From: a bacterium
GTDB lineage: Bacteria; Sumerlaeota; Sumerlaeia; MVZB01
Assembly: GCA_021372575.1 (NCBI GenBank)
Contig: JAJFUE010000003.1
Location: 1-40,851, forward strand
DNA length: 40,851 nt
Reading direction: 5' to 3'
In this document: piece by piece, positions 15,744 to 25,307 of the stretch
Position numbering within the stretch: position 1 is the first letter of the stretch
Layout of the letters: the number at the start of each line of letters is the position of its first letter
Made by a program: the position numbers and the translations under genes
The notes under the pieces: model-generated
Seen by the model: only the letters and a program-made list of their open reading frames with translations
The model's database searches: none
Told to the model about the DNA's origin: nothing

Positions 15744-18215
15744 TTAACGGGTGTATGCCGTCCATGTGATCCGGCCCTTGAGCGTGTCGTGCGGGAACGC
15801 GGTGTAGCGGAGGGATTCGGGCGAATCCATCACGAGGCCCGCGTCATCCGCAAGTTCGAGCGTGTTGCCGGCGGATTTCGCGACCGGGAAGACGAACGAG
15901 CGCTTGCCGATCGTAAGGCGCACGGCCGATGCGGCGGGCGCTTTTTTGTCGAGCTTCATCACGCTCTTGCCGCCGATGGTCTCGAGGCCGGTCACGCTGC
16001 CGCCGATGGGCTTGCCGGTTTGATAAGACCAGCCTGCGGACGACATGATCGAAATGGAATCGGTGCCGAAGACGACCGTGTCGGTGACGCGCTTGCCGTT
16101 GAGCCCATAGACAACGGCGAGCTTGTCGCCGTCGTTCTTTACGTTCTCGATCCATGTTTGATTGCGGAACGGTTCGTACACGGTCACGAACGTGCTTTCG
16201 GGGCCGGCGTGGCGCTGCATGATGCCGTTCGTCATGTATTTGGGGAGATCGGCGTCGTTTTTGCCGGCCGGGCGGATCATGGGGGATGTGTAGCGGTAGG
16301 CGGTCGAGCCCGCGGGCGCGATCATATGTGCGCGCAGGCCCGAGCCGTTGTAGCGCCACGTCGCGGTCCAGCCGTCGTTGACGGCCGCCGAGCCGATGTC
16401 GCGCAGGAAGCCGTAGGCGTGGAACTTTTTGCCGATGTAATCGATGTCATTTTCGCCGACGTAGTTGCCGGCCTTGCCCCACGACGGCACGAGCGCGGCG
16501 ACCTTCGAGTTCAGCGCAACGCTCGTTTCGAGCCGGGGTTTCTCGTCGGCCGAGCCGTTGAGGAACAGGTCGTGCGTTTTGCCGCCGCTGACGTCGAAGC
16601 GGTCGATCACGTAGTCGAAGCCTTCGGCGGCGTGAACGAGCGCAATGCGGCGGCGATACGTTTTCACGTCCGGATACGAAGGCGACGCGTCGAGGTCGAT
16701 CGATTTGACATGATCGTCCTTGGCGTCGAACCAAAGGAGGTTGCCCTGCGTCGTCTCCTTTCTGGGGCCGGTTTCCGCCTGCGAGCGTTCATCGACGACG
16801 ACCAGGTTGTGCGACGCCGAGTTGACCGCCCAGTTGCGCCAGCGCGTGTGCGTGTAGCCGATGTCGGGCAGGAGTTCGCCGCTGAACGCGTAGAGGAAAA
16901 TCGAGCCGTTGTCCATGTGCGAGTGGCCGTAATTGCCGCTCCAGTTGAGGCCGAGGCAGATTTGGCTGTCCCCGCGGCCGGCGCCCAGGAGGGCCTGACC
17001 GACGCTCGGCCACAGCCGCGACTGCGAGACGTTCGTCGGCTCGACGTAGTTGTTTGACCACGTGTCGTTGATCGGGATCATGCGGCCGTTGGGCAGGACG
17101 GCTTCCCTGCGCACCTGCTGAGCCTTGACCAGCAGCGGCACCATCGTCATCAGGTCGAGGTTCGTGAATTTCTCGCCGGTCCAGGAGGGTGGGTCGCTGT
17201 AGCCTCTGGCCACGTCGGCGGTCTTGGCCATGCTATTGACGGTCTGCGAGTGATACGATGGTGAGCCTTCCTTCCACCAGCCGTCGGCGAAGAGGCTCCG
17301 CTCGACGAGGCCGCGGAAGCGATCGACGGCGTCGTGGACGTATTTGGGTTCGTTGATCGCCCTGCCGACGAGGATCATCGCGCGATACATGCGCGGCGAC
17401 ATGTTGTGATACTGCTCGGGATTGGCGGCGGTGAAATCGACGATCAGGCGGAAGAGATCCTTCTGGATGAGCGCGTCGGGGTCGGGGCCGAACTTGCCGC
17501 CGAGGCGCTTGAAATCGTAATTTTTTTTCTTGAGCGTGTCATAGGCGCTCGTCAGGTCCTCGGGGATGTCCTGGAACGCCCACCAGTCGAACTTGGAGCC
17601 GCGATAGACGTCGATGCCGGCGTAGGGCCACTTCTGGTCGGCGGGGAAGAATTTCTTCGGGCGATACGGCATGTCGTATTTGACGGCATAGTTGGGCACG
17701 ACCTGCGCGAACCGGGCGAGGATCGCCGCGGCGCGATCGGCGCTGGCGAGGTCGCCGGTGGCGGCGTATTTTTGGGCGAGGGCATCGGCCGACTTGCGCA
17801 GCCACATCGTGCGCTCGAACCACGCGTGGGCTTCGAAGAAGTATTGGCGCCCGTTCGGGGCTTCGTAATAGCGGTAAATCTGGACCGAGCCATCGGGCGC
17901 GGTGATGCGTTTTTCCTTGTTGTTCGGGTACTGCGCGCTGGGGAACGTGGCGCCGCAGTAGCGGCAGCGGAGCGTGTCACCGATACCGTAATGCCAGCCG
18001 AGCACGCCGGCCTCCTGGCTGCCGCCGTCGCACTTCGGGCAGCCGATGAACATGAATCCGGCGGCCGATGGCACCTGCGCGACGACCTCGTCGATCGACA
18101 TTTTCATGAGCGGCGAAACATCGACGGAGCCTTGAGCCCGGGCCATTGCGGCCAATGCCAGCACGATCAAGACCAAGGCCAGCGGTTTTCTGGCGGACGG
18201 ATACAACCAACGCAT
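15744..18215 (-). CDS. Secreted heparinase II/III-like polysaccharide lyase with N-terminal Cys4 knuckle
   Basis: Probable extracytoplasmic uronate-polysaccharide lyase of 823 residues. A signal peptide spans about residues 1-28 (basic start, hydrophobic LALVLIVLALAAMA, cleavage after ARA). Next comes a four-cysteine knuckle, CPKC at 59-62 and CRYC at 84-87, resembling a zinc ribbon. An alpha-helical toroid follows (about 110-440), then the beta-rich heparinase II/III-like domain marked by YGHSHMDNGSIFLYAFSGEL, whose His/Asp pattern matches the family's HGHADN-type block. I chose ATG 18215 because GGAGG lies seven bases upstream and the signal peptide starts there. It is 67 bases after the helicase stop and may be co-transcribed with it. 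The glycan substrate cannot be told from sequence. A second secreted glycan-type protein lies at 25308-26522. Confidence 0.87.
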   Translation of the reverse strand: MRWLYPSARKPLALVLIVLALAAMARAQGSVDVSPLMKMSIDEVVAQVPSAAGFMFIGCPKCDGGSQEAGVLGWHYGIGDTLRCRYCGATFPSAQYPNNKEKRITAPDGSVQIYRYYEAPNGRQYFFEAHAWFERTMWLRKSADALAQKYAATGDLASADRAAAILARFAQVVPNYAVKYDMPYRPKKFFPADQKWPYAGIDVYRGSKFDWWAFQDIPEDLTSAYDTLKKKNYDFKRLGGKFGPDPDALIQKDLFRLIVDFTAANPEQYHNMSPRMYRAMILVGRAINEPKYVHDAVDRFRGLVERSLFADGWWKEGSPSYHSQTVNSMAKTADVARGYSDPPSWTGEKFTNLDLMTMVPLLVKAQQVRREAVLPNGRMIPINDTWSNNYVEPTNVSQSRLWPSVGQALLGAGRGDSQICLGLNWSGNYGHSHMDNGSIFLYAFSGELLPDIGYTHTRWRNWAVNSASHNLVVVDERSQAETGPRKETTQGNLLWFDAKDDHVKSIDLDASPSYPDVKTYRRRIALVHAAEGFDYVIDRFDVSGGKTHDLFLNGSADEKPRLETSVALNSKVAALVPSWGKAGNYVGENDIDYIGKKFHAYGFLRDIGSAAVNDGWTATWRYNGSGLRAHMIAPAGSTAYRYTSPMIRPAGKNDADLPKYMTNGIMQRHAGPESTFVTVYEPFRNQTWIENVKNDGDKLAVVYGLNGKRVTDTVVFGTDSISIMSSAGWSYQTGKPIGGSVTGLETIGGKSVMKLDKKAPAASAVRLTIGKRSFVFPVAKSAGNTLELADDAGLVMDSPESLRYTAFPHDTLKGRITWTAYTR

Positions 18216-18282
18216 GCGACTTCCTCCATGTAGAAATACTGCAAGCATGACCGGTTCCCGGAACCTGTAATTTTTCGTTCGA

Positions 18283-19761
18283 TTATCTGCCGCGACGGGA
18301 GCCGCCCCGCCGGGAACGCTGGCGCCCGCCTTGCGATTCGGCCTTGCGCGGTGCGGGGGCCTCTTTGGCCTCTTGCGAGCCGAAAGCGCCGTGATGCGAT
18401 TGCTGGTAGAAATCGTCAAGGAGCATGGCCAGCAGCGCGCGCTCGTCCTCTGTCTCGAATAACGACGAAACGAGCGGAAGCATACGCTGCATGCGTTCGA
18501 TCTGCAGGCGGTCGCGGCCGCGCTGGGCCGCCTCGAGGAGCGCAACGGTGCGCTCGCCGACGACCGCCGCGACGTCGTCGTCGGTCGGCAGCTCGCGTTT
18601 TTCCATCTCGATCTTGTATTTCGTGCAAACGTGAATGAAGTCGCGGCGCTCCTCGCGCGCGACGAGCGAAATCGCAACGCCCGCGGCGCCGGCGCGGCCG
18701 GTGCGGCCGGCGCGGTGAATGTAAAGCTCGGTCTCCTCGGGGAACTCGTACTGGATGACCATCGCGAGGTCCTCGACGTCGATGCCGCGCGCGGCGATGT
18801 CGGTCGCGATGAGGAAACGCAGCTTGCCCGCGTGGAACTTGCGGATGACGCCCTCGCGCTCGTTCTGCGAGAGGTCGGCCGTGAGCTGGTCGGCGTCGTA
18901 GCCGAACCGCTGCAGCACGGTCGCGACGTAATTGACGCGCACCTTGGTGTTGCAGAAAATCAGCGCCGTCTGCGGGTTTTCGATCTCGATGATGCGCACG
19001 AGCGCGCGGTCCTTGTCCATGCCGGGGACTTCGTAATAGATGTGCGGGACGTCGGCGACGTGGATGTGGTCCTTGGAGAGGCTCAGGAAATCGGGCTCAT
19101 GCAGGAACTCGCGCGCGAGGCTGCGCACGGCGGGCGGGAACGTGGCCGAAAACATGAACCCGGCGCGGCGGCGCGGAAGCGAACGCGCAAGCTGGCGCAT
19201 GTCGGGATAAAACCCCATCGACAGCAGGCGGTCGGCTTCGTCGAGGACGATGATTTTCAGGTCGTCGAGGACGAGCGTGCGGCGGTCGAGGTGGTCGAGG
19301 ATGCGGCCGGGGGTGCCGACGACGATGTGCGCGCCGCTCTTGAGGCCGTCGAGCTGCTGGCCGTAGCCGACGCCGCCGTAAATCGGAAGGACGTTGACCG
19401 GTTCATCGCCGCTCAGCGTGGCGGCCTCGCCGACAATCTGGATCGCGAGCTCGCGCGTGGGGGCGAGGATGAGGGCCTGCGTGACGGGGCGGCTGCGGTC
19501 GATTTTTTCGAGGATCGGCAGCAGGAACGCGCCGGTCTTGCCGGAGCCGGTGCGCGACTGCACCATGAGGTCGCGGCCGGCGAGGAGGTATGGGATCGAG
19601 CGCGCCTGCACGGGCATGAGCTTGTCCCAGCCGGCGCGGCGGGCCGCGTCCTGCATGCGGGGGCTCAGTTGTTCAAAGGTGATTTCGGGAATAGTGTTGG
19701 CGGGCTCGACGATTTCGTCGCTCGCGGGGGCGTGGGCTTCGGCTTTCTTGCGCTCTGTCAT
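18283..19761 (-). CDS. DEAD-box RNA helicase
   Basis: ATP-dependent RNA helicase of 492 residues acting in ribosome assembly or RNA turnover. All motifs are present: Q motif (F29 to Q52), Walker A SRTGSGKT (69-76), PTRELA, TPGR, DEAD within VLDEADRLLSMGF, SAT, RGID within DIAARGIDVED, and HRAGRTGRAG. A C-terminal extension of about 130 residues ends in a basic RG-rich tail (GGRQRSRRGGSRRGR) typical of RNA-binding helicase tails such as RhlE or CsdA-like proteins. Two adjacent ATGs exist (19764, 19761); AGGAG lies five bases before 19761, which I prefer. The frame is open further upstream through a likely promoter, so the longer form is rejected. Confidence 0.93.
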   Translation of the reverse strand: MTERKKAEAHAPASDEIVEPANTIPEITFEQLSPRMQDAARRAGWDKLMPVQARSIPYLLAGRDLMVQSRTGSGKTGAFLLPILEKIDRSRPVTQALILAPTRELAIQIVGEAATLSGDEPVNVLPIYGGVGYGQQLDGLKSGAHIVVGTPGRILDHLDRRTLVLDDLKIIVLDEADRLLSMGFYPDMRQLARSLPRRRAGFMFSATFPPAVRSLAREFLHEPDFLSLSKDHIHVADVPHIYYEVPGMDKDRALVRIIEIENPQTALIFCNTKVRVNYVATVLQRFGYDADQLTADLSQNEREGVIRKFHAGKLRFLIATDIAARGIDVEDLAMVIQYEFPEETELYIHRAGRTGRAGAAGVAISLVAREERRDFIHVCTKYKIEMEKRELPTDDDVAAVVGERTVALLEAAQRGRDRLQIERMQRMLPLVSSLFETEDERALLAMLLDDFYQQSHHGAFGSQEAKEAPAPRKAESQGGRQRSRRGGSRRGR

Positions 19762-19804
19762 CATGGCTCCTTGTTCTGCGGGTGCAATTTCACACGCTGA
19801 AAAT

Positions 19805-19833
19805 ATTGTAATGGGCTGGACAGAAAAACACAA
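19805..19833 (-). promoter_or_regulatory. Sigma-70-type promoter for the DEAD-box helicase gene
   Basis: On the minus strand: -35 TTGTGT (19833-19828), 17-base spacer, -10 TACAAT (19810-19805). The match is four of six and five of six to consensus. The leader to the helicase ATG would be about 37 bases and include the AGGAG site. Confidence 0.5.
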
Positions 19834-19955
19834 TGGGGCGTATTGGCGGGCAGGAAAATGGGGAGAATTGCGTGATGCGCTAATTTCCCGATGTGTTGCG
19901 GGATGTTCCAAAACGGCGGGTGCGAAAAGGCAGGATATTTACCAGTCCAGGGGCA

Positions 19956-21239
19956 TCAAACCTTCTCTCCAAACGATTCCTGCATCCACGTTGGCTGCTT
20001 TTCGGAAAATTTGATGCTGTGCCAGGTGTCGATTGCCCATTGGCGGTCTTCCGGCGGATGGACATAGGTGCAGATCAGCGCGTGCTTTCCCGCGTAGCTG
20101 ACCGATTGCATCTGGGCATCGTCGGGTTGGTTGAAAATCAGTGCCTCACTTTTGTATGTGTCTGTGTTGAATTCGAGTTTTTCCGCGATCGTCGCGGGGT
20201 CGTGCTTTTCGATGAGCCACCCCGGCTCGAAATTCTCCGCCGTGCGGAAAGCGGTAATGAGCACGCGTCGCGTTTCGTCGTTCAGGATAATATTTTCGCC
20301 CGATTCGGAACCGTCGCCGAACGAGCCCGGCAGCCTGATCGACCACGGCCTGATTTTCAGGAATGTGACGTCACGCCGGCGGTAGCCGATGAGAGGCCCT
20401 TCGCAGCGACTCGCGTTTTGCTCGATGATGGCGCGATTGGATTGCCTTTTCCATCCGCAAAGGTCCATGACCTGAAGCCACTCGCGCCATGGATACGTCA
20501 GGTTTGGGTATTTTTCGAAAGCTTTTTCCAGCCACGCGCAGGCTAATCCCATCGTGACACTTTCGTCCTTGTTCAGCGGCTTGCGCCAGCGGATCTCGTT
20601 CCACATGAGCGACTCGGCCCAGCTCTTGAAAGCCCTGTGCAGATCGAAATCCCACCACGGGAAAATATCGGTTCCCAGCTGCGGATTGGCGGCGGCGCGT
20701 TCGAGCCACGCATCGTCCCGCGGTCCCATCGGAGTGAGGATCCCCTTGAAATCGAAATCCTCGTCCATGTTCATGTTCAGGGTGACGACCGAGGTTCCCT
20801 CGGCGCGCACCTGGCGCATATGTTGGACCGCCGCGCCGAGCCATTGCAGCATCAGATCCTCGATGCGGTTCGAGTCGCCACCGCAAAAATACCCGGTGTC
20901 GTCCTCGAGAACTTCCCATGTGAGATCGAGGGCCGTTCCCATTCTTTTTAAGAGATCGCATAGGTAACGGTGATAGCCGGCGCCGAGCGGGCTGGTTTTC
21001 GCGTATATCTGGATGACGTTTTTGCCCTCGGCGGTGAATTCGACGAAATCCAGCGGATGCAGATAGATCTGGATGTGTAGCTTGCCTGTCGTGTCGCGAT
21101 AGTGCTGGATGCGGAAGATGCTTTTGCCGCGATCCTGCTGAAGCCAGTTATTGGCGCGATCAATCAGCAGTTCCTGCCGGGCAAACAGGCCCTTGAGGCT
21201 CCACCCTCTTTTTCCACGCAAGACCAGATCGACACCCAT
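19956..21239 (-). CDS. Conserved protein of unknown function (427 residues)
   Basis: A soluble-looking protein starting MGVDLVLRGKRGWSLKGLFA and rich in aromatic residues. There is no signal peptide or membrane segment. I cannot assign a named domain; the opening (G-x-D-L-x-L-R-G-x-x-G-W-S) and a DDTGYF segment near residue 112 remind me of uncharacterised proteins scattered in diverse bacteria. Recognisable local features are YAKTSPLGAGYH near 80, NMNMDEDFDF near 156, FPWWDFDLHRAFKSW near 195 and a C-terminal HPPEDRQWAIDTWHSI block. It is followed on the same strand by the sigma-70 helicase promoter region and preceded (upstream) by a DUF2442/DUF4160 pair, so it may belong to the same accessory block. 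Base composition looks less G+C-rich than the flanking core genes. Function unknown. Confidence 0.75.
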   Translation of the reverse strand: MGVDLVLRGKRGWSLKGLFARQELLIDRANNWLQQDRGKSIFRIQHYRDTTGKLHIQIYLHPLDFVEFTAEGKNVIQIYAKTSPLGAGYHRYLCDLLKRMGTALDLTWEVLEDDTGYFCGGDSNRIEDLMLQWLGAAVQHMRQVRAEGTSVVTLNMNMDEDFDFKGILTPMGPRDDAWLERAAANPQLGTDIFPWWDFDLHRAFKSWAESLMWNEIRWRKPLNKDESVTMGLACAWLEKAFEKYPNLTYPWREWLQVMDLCGWKRQSNRAIIEQNASRCEGPLIGYRRRDVTFLKIRPWSIRLPGSFGDGSESGENIILNDETRRVLITAFRTAENFEPGWLIEKHDPATIAEKLEFNTDTYKSEALIFNQPDDAQMQSVSYAGKHALICTYVHPPEDRQWAIDTWHSIKFSEKQPTWMQESFGEKV

Positions 21240-21288
21240 TCGCCGGCTCTTTCTGATCGGAAGTTTCGGTCAGATTCGAAAATCCTGA

Positions 21289-21564
21289 TTATGTGCTCGA
21301 TTTGTTTTTGCGAGTTGGCTTCGATTTAAGCGCTTCTTCATACAGCGTCTCGGGAGCCACGTCGACTTCATCGGACCAAACGAGCGTTCCGAGATCGCGG
21401 CTGACCTTAAAACCCCTGAAGAAATTCATGTCCTTGAATTTCCGGAATAAACCCCCCATTGATGGGTATGTCGAGAAATCGACGATGCCGCGCGTACCGT
21501 CATCGAATCCGATCTCAATTAAATAATCGCCTTTATAAACAGCGTCGGTCACGTCGTGAAGCAT
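21289..21564 (-). CDS. DUF2442 family protein
   Basis: A 91-residue protein of the DUF2442 type: MLHDVTDAVYKGDYLIEIGF opens with the family's strand pattern, then DDGTRGIVDFS, GGLFRKFKDMNFF and the closing TLVWSDEVDVAPETLYEEAL. The family is small, compact and often found next to DUF4160, as here with ten bases between the two genes. The C-terminal basic tail (KSKPTRKNKSST) is outside the domain. DUF4160/DUF2442 pairs behave like toxin-antitoxin modules in their distribution, but activity has not been shown to my knowledge. CTACTGAAGCGGC spacing and the lower G+C tone suggest recent arrival, which is inference. Confidence 0.85.
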   Translation of the reverse strand: MLHDVTDAVYKGDYLIEIGFDDGTRGIVDFSTYPSMGGLFRKFKDMNFFRGFKVSRDLGTLVWSDEVDVAPETLYEEALKSKPTRKNKSST

Positions 21565-21574
21565 CTCAAATCTC

Positions 21575-21841
21575 CTACTGAAGCGGCTTGATTTTCTTGA
21601 TTGGTTTTTTGCTATGAGCCCGTTGCCAATTGTCTATGAGTTCAGCCTTATGCTGCAATGCCCATTCTACCACGAATCCATAAATGCGCGGGGGTAATTC
21701 CCCTTTCGAGATTCTCAGCGATTCGATCTCGATCGTGGCGTGGTGCTCGTTATACCGGGCATGAAAATGCGGCGGATCGTGATCATTTAAATACATGGCC
21801 AAAACAACACCGAAGAACCGGCATAATTCAGGCATCGTCAT
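21575..21841 (-). CDS. DUF4160 family protein
   Basis: An 88-residue protein with the DUF4160 signature: FFGVVLAMYLNDHDPPHFHA is the conserved N-terminal half (F-x-G-x-x-x-x-M-Y-x-x-D-H-x-P-P-H-F-H-A), followed by HHATIEIESLRISKGELPPR and a helical WALQHKAELIDNW block ending PIKKIKPL. Two ATGs (21841 and 21835) are possible; GAGGG precedes the first. It is the first gene of a two-gene unit with DUF2442. Histidine and aspartate clustering hints at a metal site, but no enzyme activity is established for the family. Confidence 0.88.
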   Translation of the reverse strand: MTMPELCRFFGVVLAMYLNDHDPPHFHARYNEHHATIEIESLRISKGELPPRIYGFVVEWALQHKAELIDNWQRAHSKKPIKKIKPLQ

Positions 21842-21861
21842 CCCTCGCTATACTGGATATA

Positions 21862-23274
<1,413 letters not shown>

Positions 23275-23413
23275 GGGGCTCCATCCGATTACGAATTGCT
23301 AAAATAGCCAATAAGTCCAAAACTCGCCAGAACGCAATCAAATTGACAAAATTTTGGCGTAAATTTCAATAGAAATCACGAAAAATCGACACGTATCAAA
23401 AAATTGACGATGA

Positions 23414-23441
23414 TCGATTACGATTACGAGCACGAGCACGA
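23414..23441 (+). repeat. 6-base GATTAC/GAGCAC array
   Basis: TCGATTACGATTACGAGCAC followed by GAGCACGA, in the spacer between the divergent NtrC-type gene and bshC. Confidence 0.85.
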
Positions 23442-23478
23442 TTGGTCGGGAGCAGACCGACCCACCCTGTCGTATTCG

Positions 23479-23507
23479 TTGTCGGATTGAATGTGCGCCT
23501 GTAAAAT
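23479..23507 (+). promoter_or_regulatory. Sigma-70-type promoter for bshC
   Basis: -35 TTGTCG (23479-23484), 17-base spacer, -10 TAAAAT (23502-23507). The match is four of six and five of six to consensus. The predicted leader before ATG 23541 is about 25 bases and contains GGAAAGGAAA. Confidence 0.5.
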
Positions 23508-23540
23508 GAAAGGGAATCGTCGTTGGAAAGGAAAAGCCTC

Positions 23541-25241
23541 ATGGCGGAGACGACCGTTTCGTTGGCGGCGTGGCAGGAACTGAAGGGCGAACCGGCGGGG
23601 CAGCGCTGGTTGCGGCGGCATCCATCCCGGATCGAGCGCTGCATCGAGGAGCGCGCGGGGGCGCTGCCGGAGCCGCTTGCGGCCGATGAATTGGAGGAGC
23701 TCCGCAAAAGCCATCGGGACTGGTGCGCGGACCCAAAGAGCCTTGAGTCGATCGAGGTGCTTGGGCGGCGCGAGACGCGCGTCGTCATCGCGGGCCAGCA
23801 GCCGGGGTTCCTTGCCGGGCCGCTGCTGATTGTTTACAAGGCCGCGGCGGCGGTGAAGCTCGCGGCCGAGCTCGCGCAACGCCACCCGGAGCTTCGGTTC
23901 GTGCCGGTGTTCTGGGCCGCGTCGGAGGATCACGATTTCGGCGAGATCCGGCGGGCGTATTGGCCGGGGCAGTCGGGCCTGGAGGAGGCGTATATCCAGC
24001 CGTCGCTGTGGGAGCCGGGGCAGATGGTCGGGCTGGTGCAGACGGAGTCGGTCGTGAACGGGCTGATCGGCCAGATCGAGCAGACGACGTATCGCACGGA
24101 GTTTCGCGACCGGATCGTCGCGCTGCTGCGGCAGGCGTATGGCAGTCCGGCCGCCACGATCGAATTCGGTTTTTGCCGGTTGTTGCTCACGCTGCTTGCC
24201 GGCTCGGGGCTGGTGGTCGTGTCGCCGCTGATGAACTGGGTGAGACGCCGCGGAGCCGCCGTGATGGAGCGCGAACTGGAGCGCGCGGGCCAGAGCACGG
24301 CCGTGGTGCTTGCGCGCGCCGAGGAGATGCGCGCGGCCGGCGTTCAGCCGCCGATCCACCGCACGCCCGACGCGCTCAACGGGTTTTGGGTCGATGACCA
24401 GGGCCGGCGCTACGCGCTGCATCACGAGAACGGCGCCATTCATCGCGTGCTGGCCGAATCGCACGAGGAACTTCCGCCGACAAGCGCCTCCGAGTTGATC
24501 GAGCAGCTTCATCGCGATCCGTCCTGCGTCTCGCCGAACGTGGTCACGCGGCCGATCGTTCAGGACGCGATCCTGCCGACGGTCACGCATGTGGTCGGCC
24601 CCGGCGAAGCCGCTTATTTTTCGCAGGTCGAGCCGGCTTACGACGGCTTCGGCGTGTTCGCGCCGGTGCGCTGGCCGCGGCCGGAGATTCTTCTCATCGA
24701 GCCGCGCGTCGCGCGCAATCTGGAGAAATACGAGGTCGAACTCGACGACGCGCTCCGGCACGATCCTGAGGAGCTGATGGAGAAGTTGTTCCGGCGCGAG
24801 ATGGAGCAGGGCGTGCTGGGCCAGATCGAGTCGGTGCGTGCGCGGCACCAGGCCGAAAACGAGGCGCTTTATCATCAGGTCGGCATGGACGCGCCGGCCG
24901 TGCGCGCCGCGTTCGACAAGCTGAACCAGGCGCTCGAAAAGAGCTTCAAGGCCGTCGAGGAACGCGTGCTGCAGCAGCGCGCCGAGGACGAGGCGCACGT
25001 CGGCCGCGCGCTGGCGATCGTCTCGGCGAGCGTGCGGCCGGCGGGCCTGCCGCAGGAGCGCGCGCTCAACCCGGTCGTCCCGTTCGCGATCAACTATGGG
25101 ATCGACTGGGCGCTGCGGCTGCTGGGCGAGATCGACACGCGCCCCGACCGGCCGATGCAGGTGATCGCGCTGAGCGAGTTGCCTGTCAAGGATGAGGGGC
25201 ATGGGCATCAAATCGAGTTGGAGCCGATGGAGCAAGGATAA
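23541..25241 (+). CDS. bshC: Putative cysteine ligase BshC (bacillithiol biosynthesis)
   Basis: BshC adds cysteine to GlcN-malate in the last step of bacillithiol synthesis in Firmicutes and some other phyla. The 566-residue product keeps the family blocks: AGQQPGFLAGPLLIVYKA near residue 85, FWAASEDHDFGE near 130 and, in the middle, SPNVVTRPIVQDAILPT followed by VVGPGEAAYFSQ. The length is slightly above the usual 540. A coiled helix (about 395-500) corresponds to the family's long coiled-coil. I chose ATG 23541 on the basis of family start and the purine-rich GGAAAGGAAA upstream; an in-frame TTG at 23523 would add six residues. No bshA or bshB is seen nearby, so the presence of bacillithiol in this organism is inference. 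Confidence 0.9.
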   Translation: MAETTVSLAAWQELKGEPAGQRWLRRHPSRIERCIEERAGALPEPLAADELEELRKSHRDWCADPKSLESIEVLGRRETRVVIAGQQPGFLAGPLLIVYKAAAAVKLAAELAQRHPELRFVPVFWAASEDHDFGEIRRAYWPGQSGLEEAYIQPSLWEPGQMVGLVQTESVVNGLIGQIEQTTYRTEFRDRIVALLRQAYGSPAATIEFGFCRLLLTLLAGSGLVVVSPLMNWVRRRGAAVMERELERAGQSTAVVLARAEEMRAAGVQPPIHRTPDALNGFWVDDQGRRYALHHENGAIHRVLAESHEELPPTSASELIEQLHRDPSCVSPNVVTRPIVQDAILPTVTHVVGPGEAAYFSQVEPAYDGFGVFAPVRWPRPEILLIEPRVARNLEKYEVELDDALRHDPEELMEKLFRREMEQGVLGQIESVRARHQAENEALYHQVGMDAPAVRAAFDKLNQALEKSFKAVEERVLQQRAEDEAHVGRALAIVSASVRPAGLPQERALNPVVPFAINYGIDWALRLLGEIDTRPDRPMQVIALSELPVKDEGHGHQIELEPMEQG

Positions 25242-25252
25242 CGCGAAATGAA

Positions 25253-25300
25253 ATGGGTCCCATGGGTCCTATAAGACCCATGAGACCCATAGGACGCACG
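25253..25300. repeat. Inverted 9-base GGGTCCTATA / TATAGGACCC element
   Basis: GGGTCCCATGGGTCCTATAA on the left and GACCCATGAGACCCATAGGA on the right form a near-symmetric palindrome between the convergent bshC and beta-helix genes. It is of the same word family as 3780-3812. A terminator role for both genes is possible, but no U-tract follows. Confidence 0.75.
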
Positions 25301-25307
25301 GTGGGAA

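Noticed and set aside
23275-23400. Sigma-54 promoter for or beside the NtrC-type gene
   Set aside because: No TGGCAC-N5-TTGCA-like site was found in the divergent spacer on either strand.
23424-25235. 603-codon minus-strand frame opposite bshC
   Set aside because: Low-complexity His/Arg/Leu-rich translation, while the plus strand gives the BshC family motifs.
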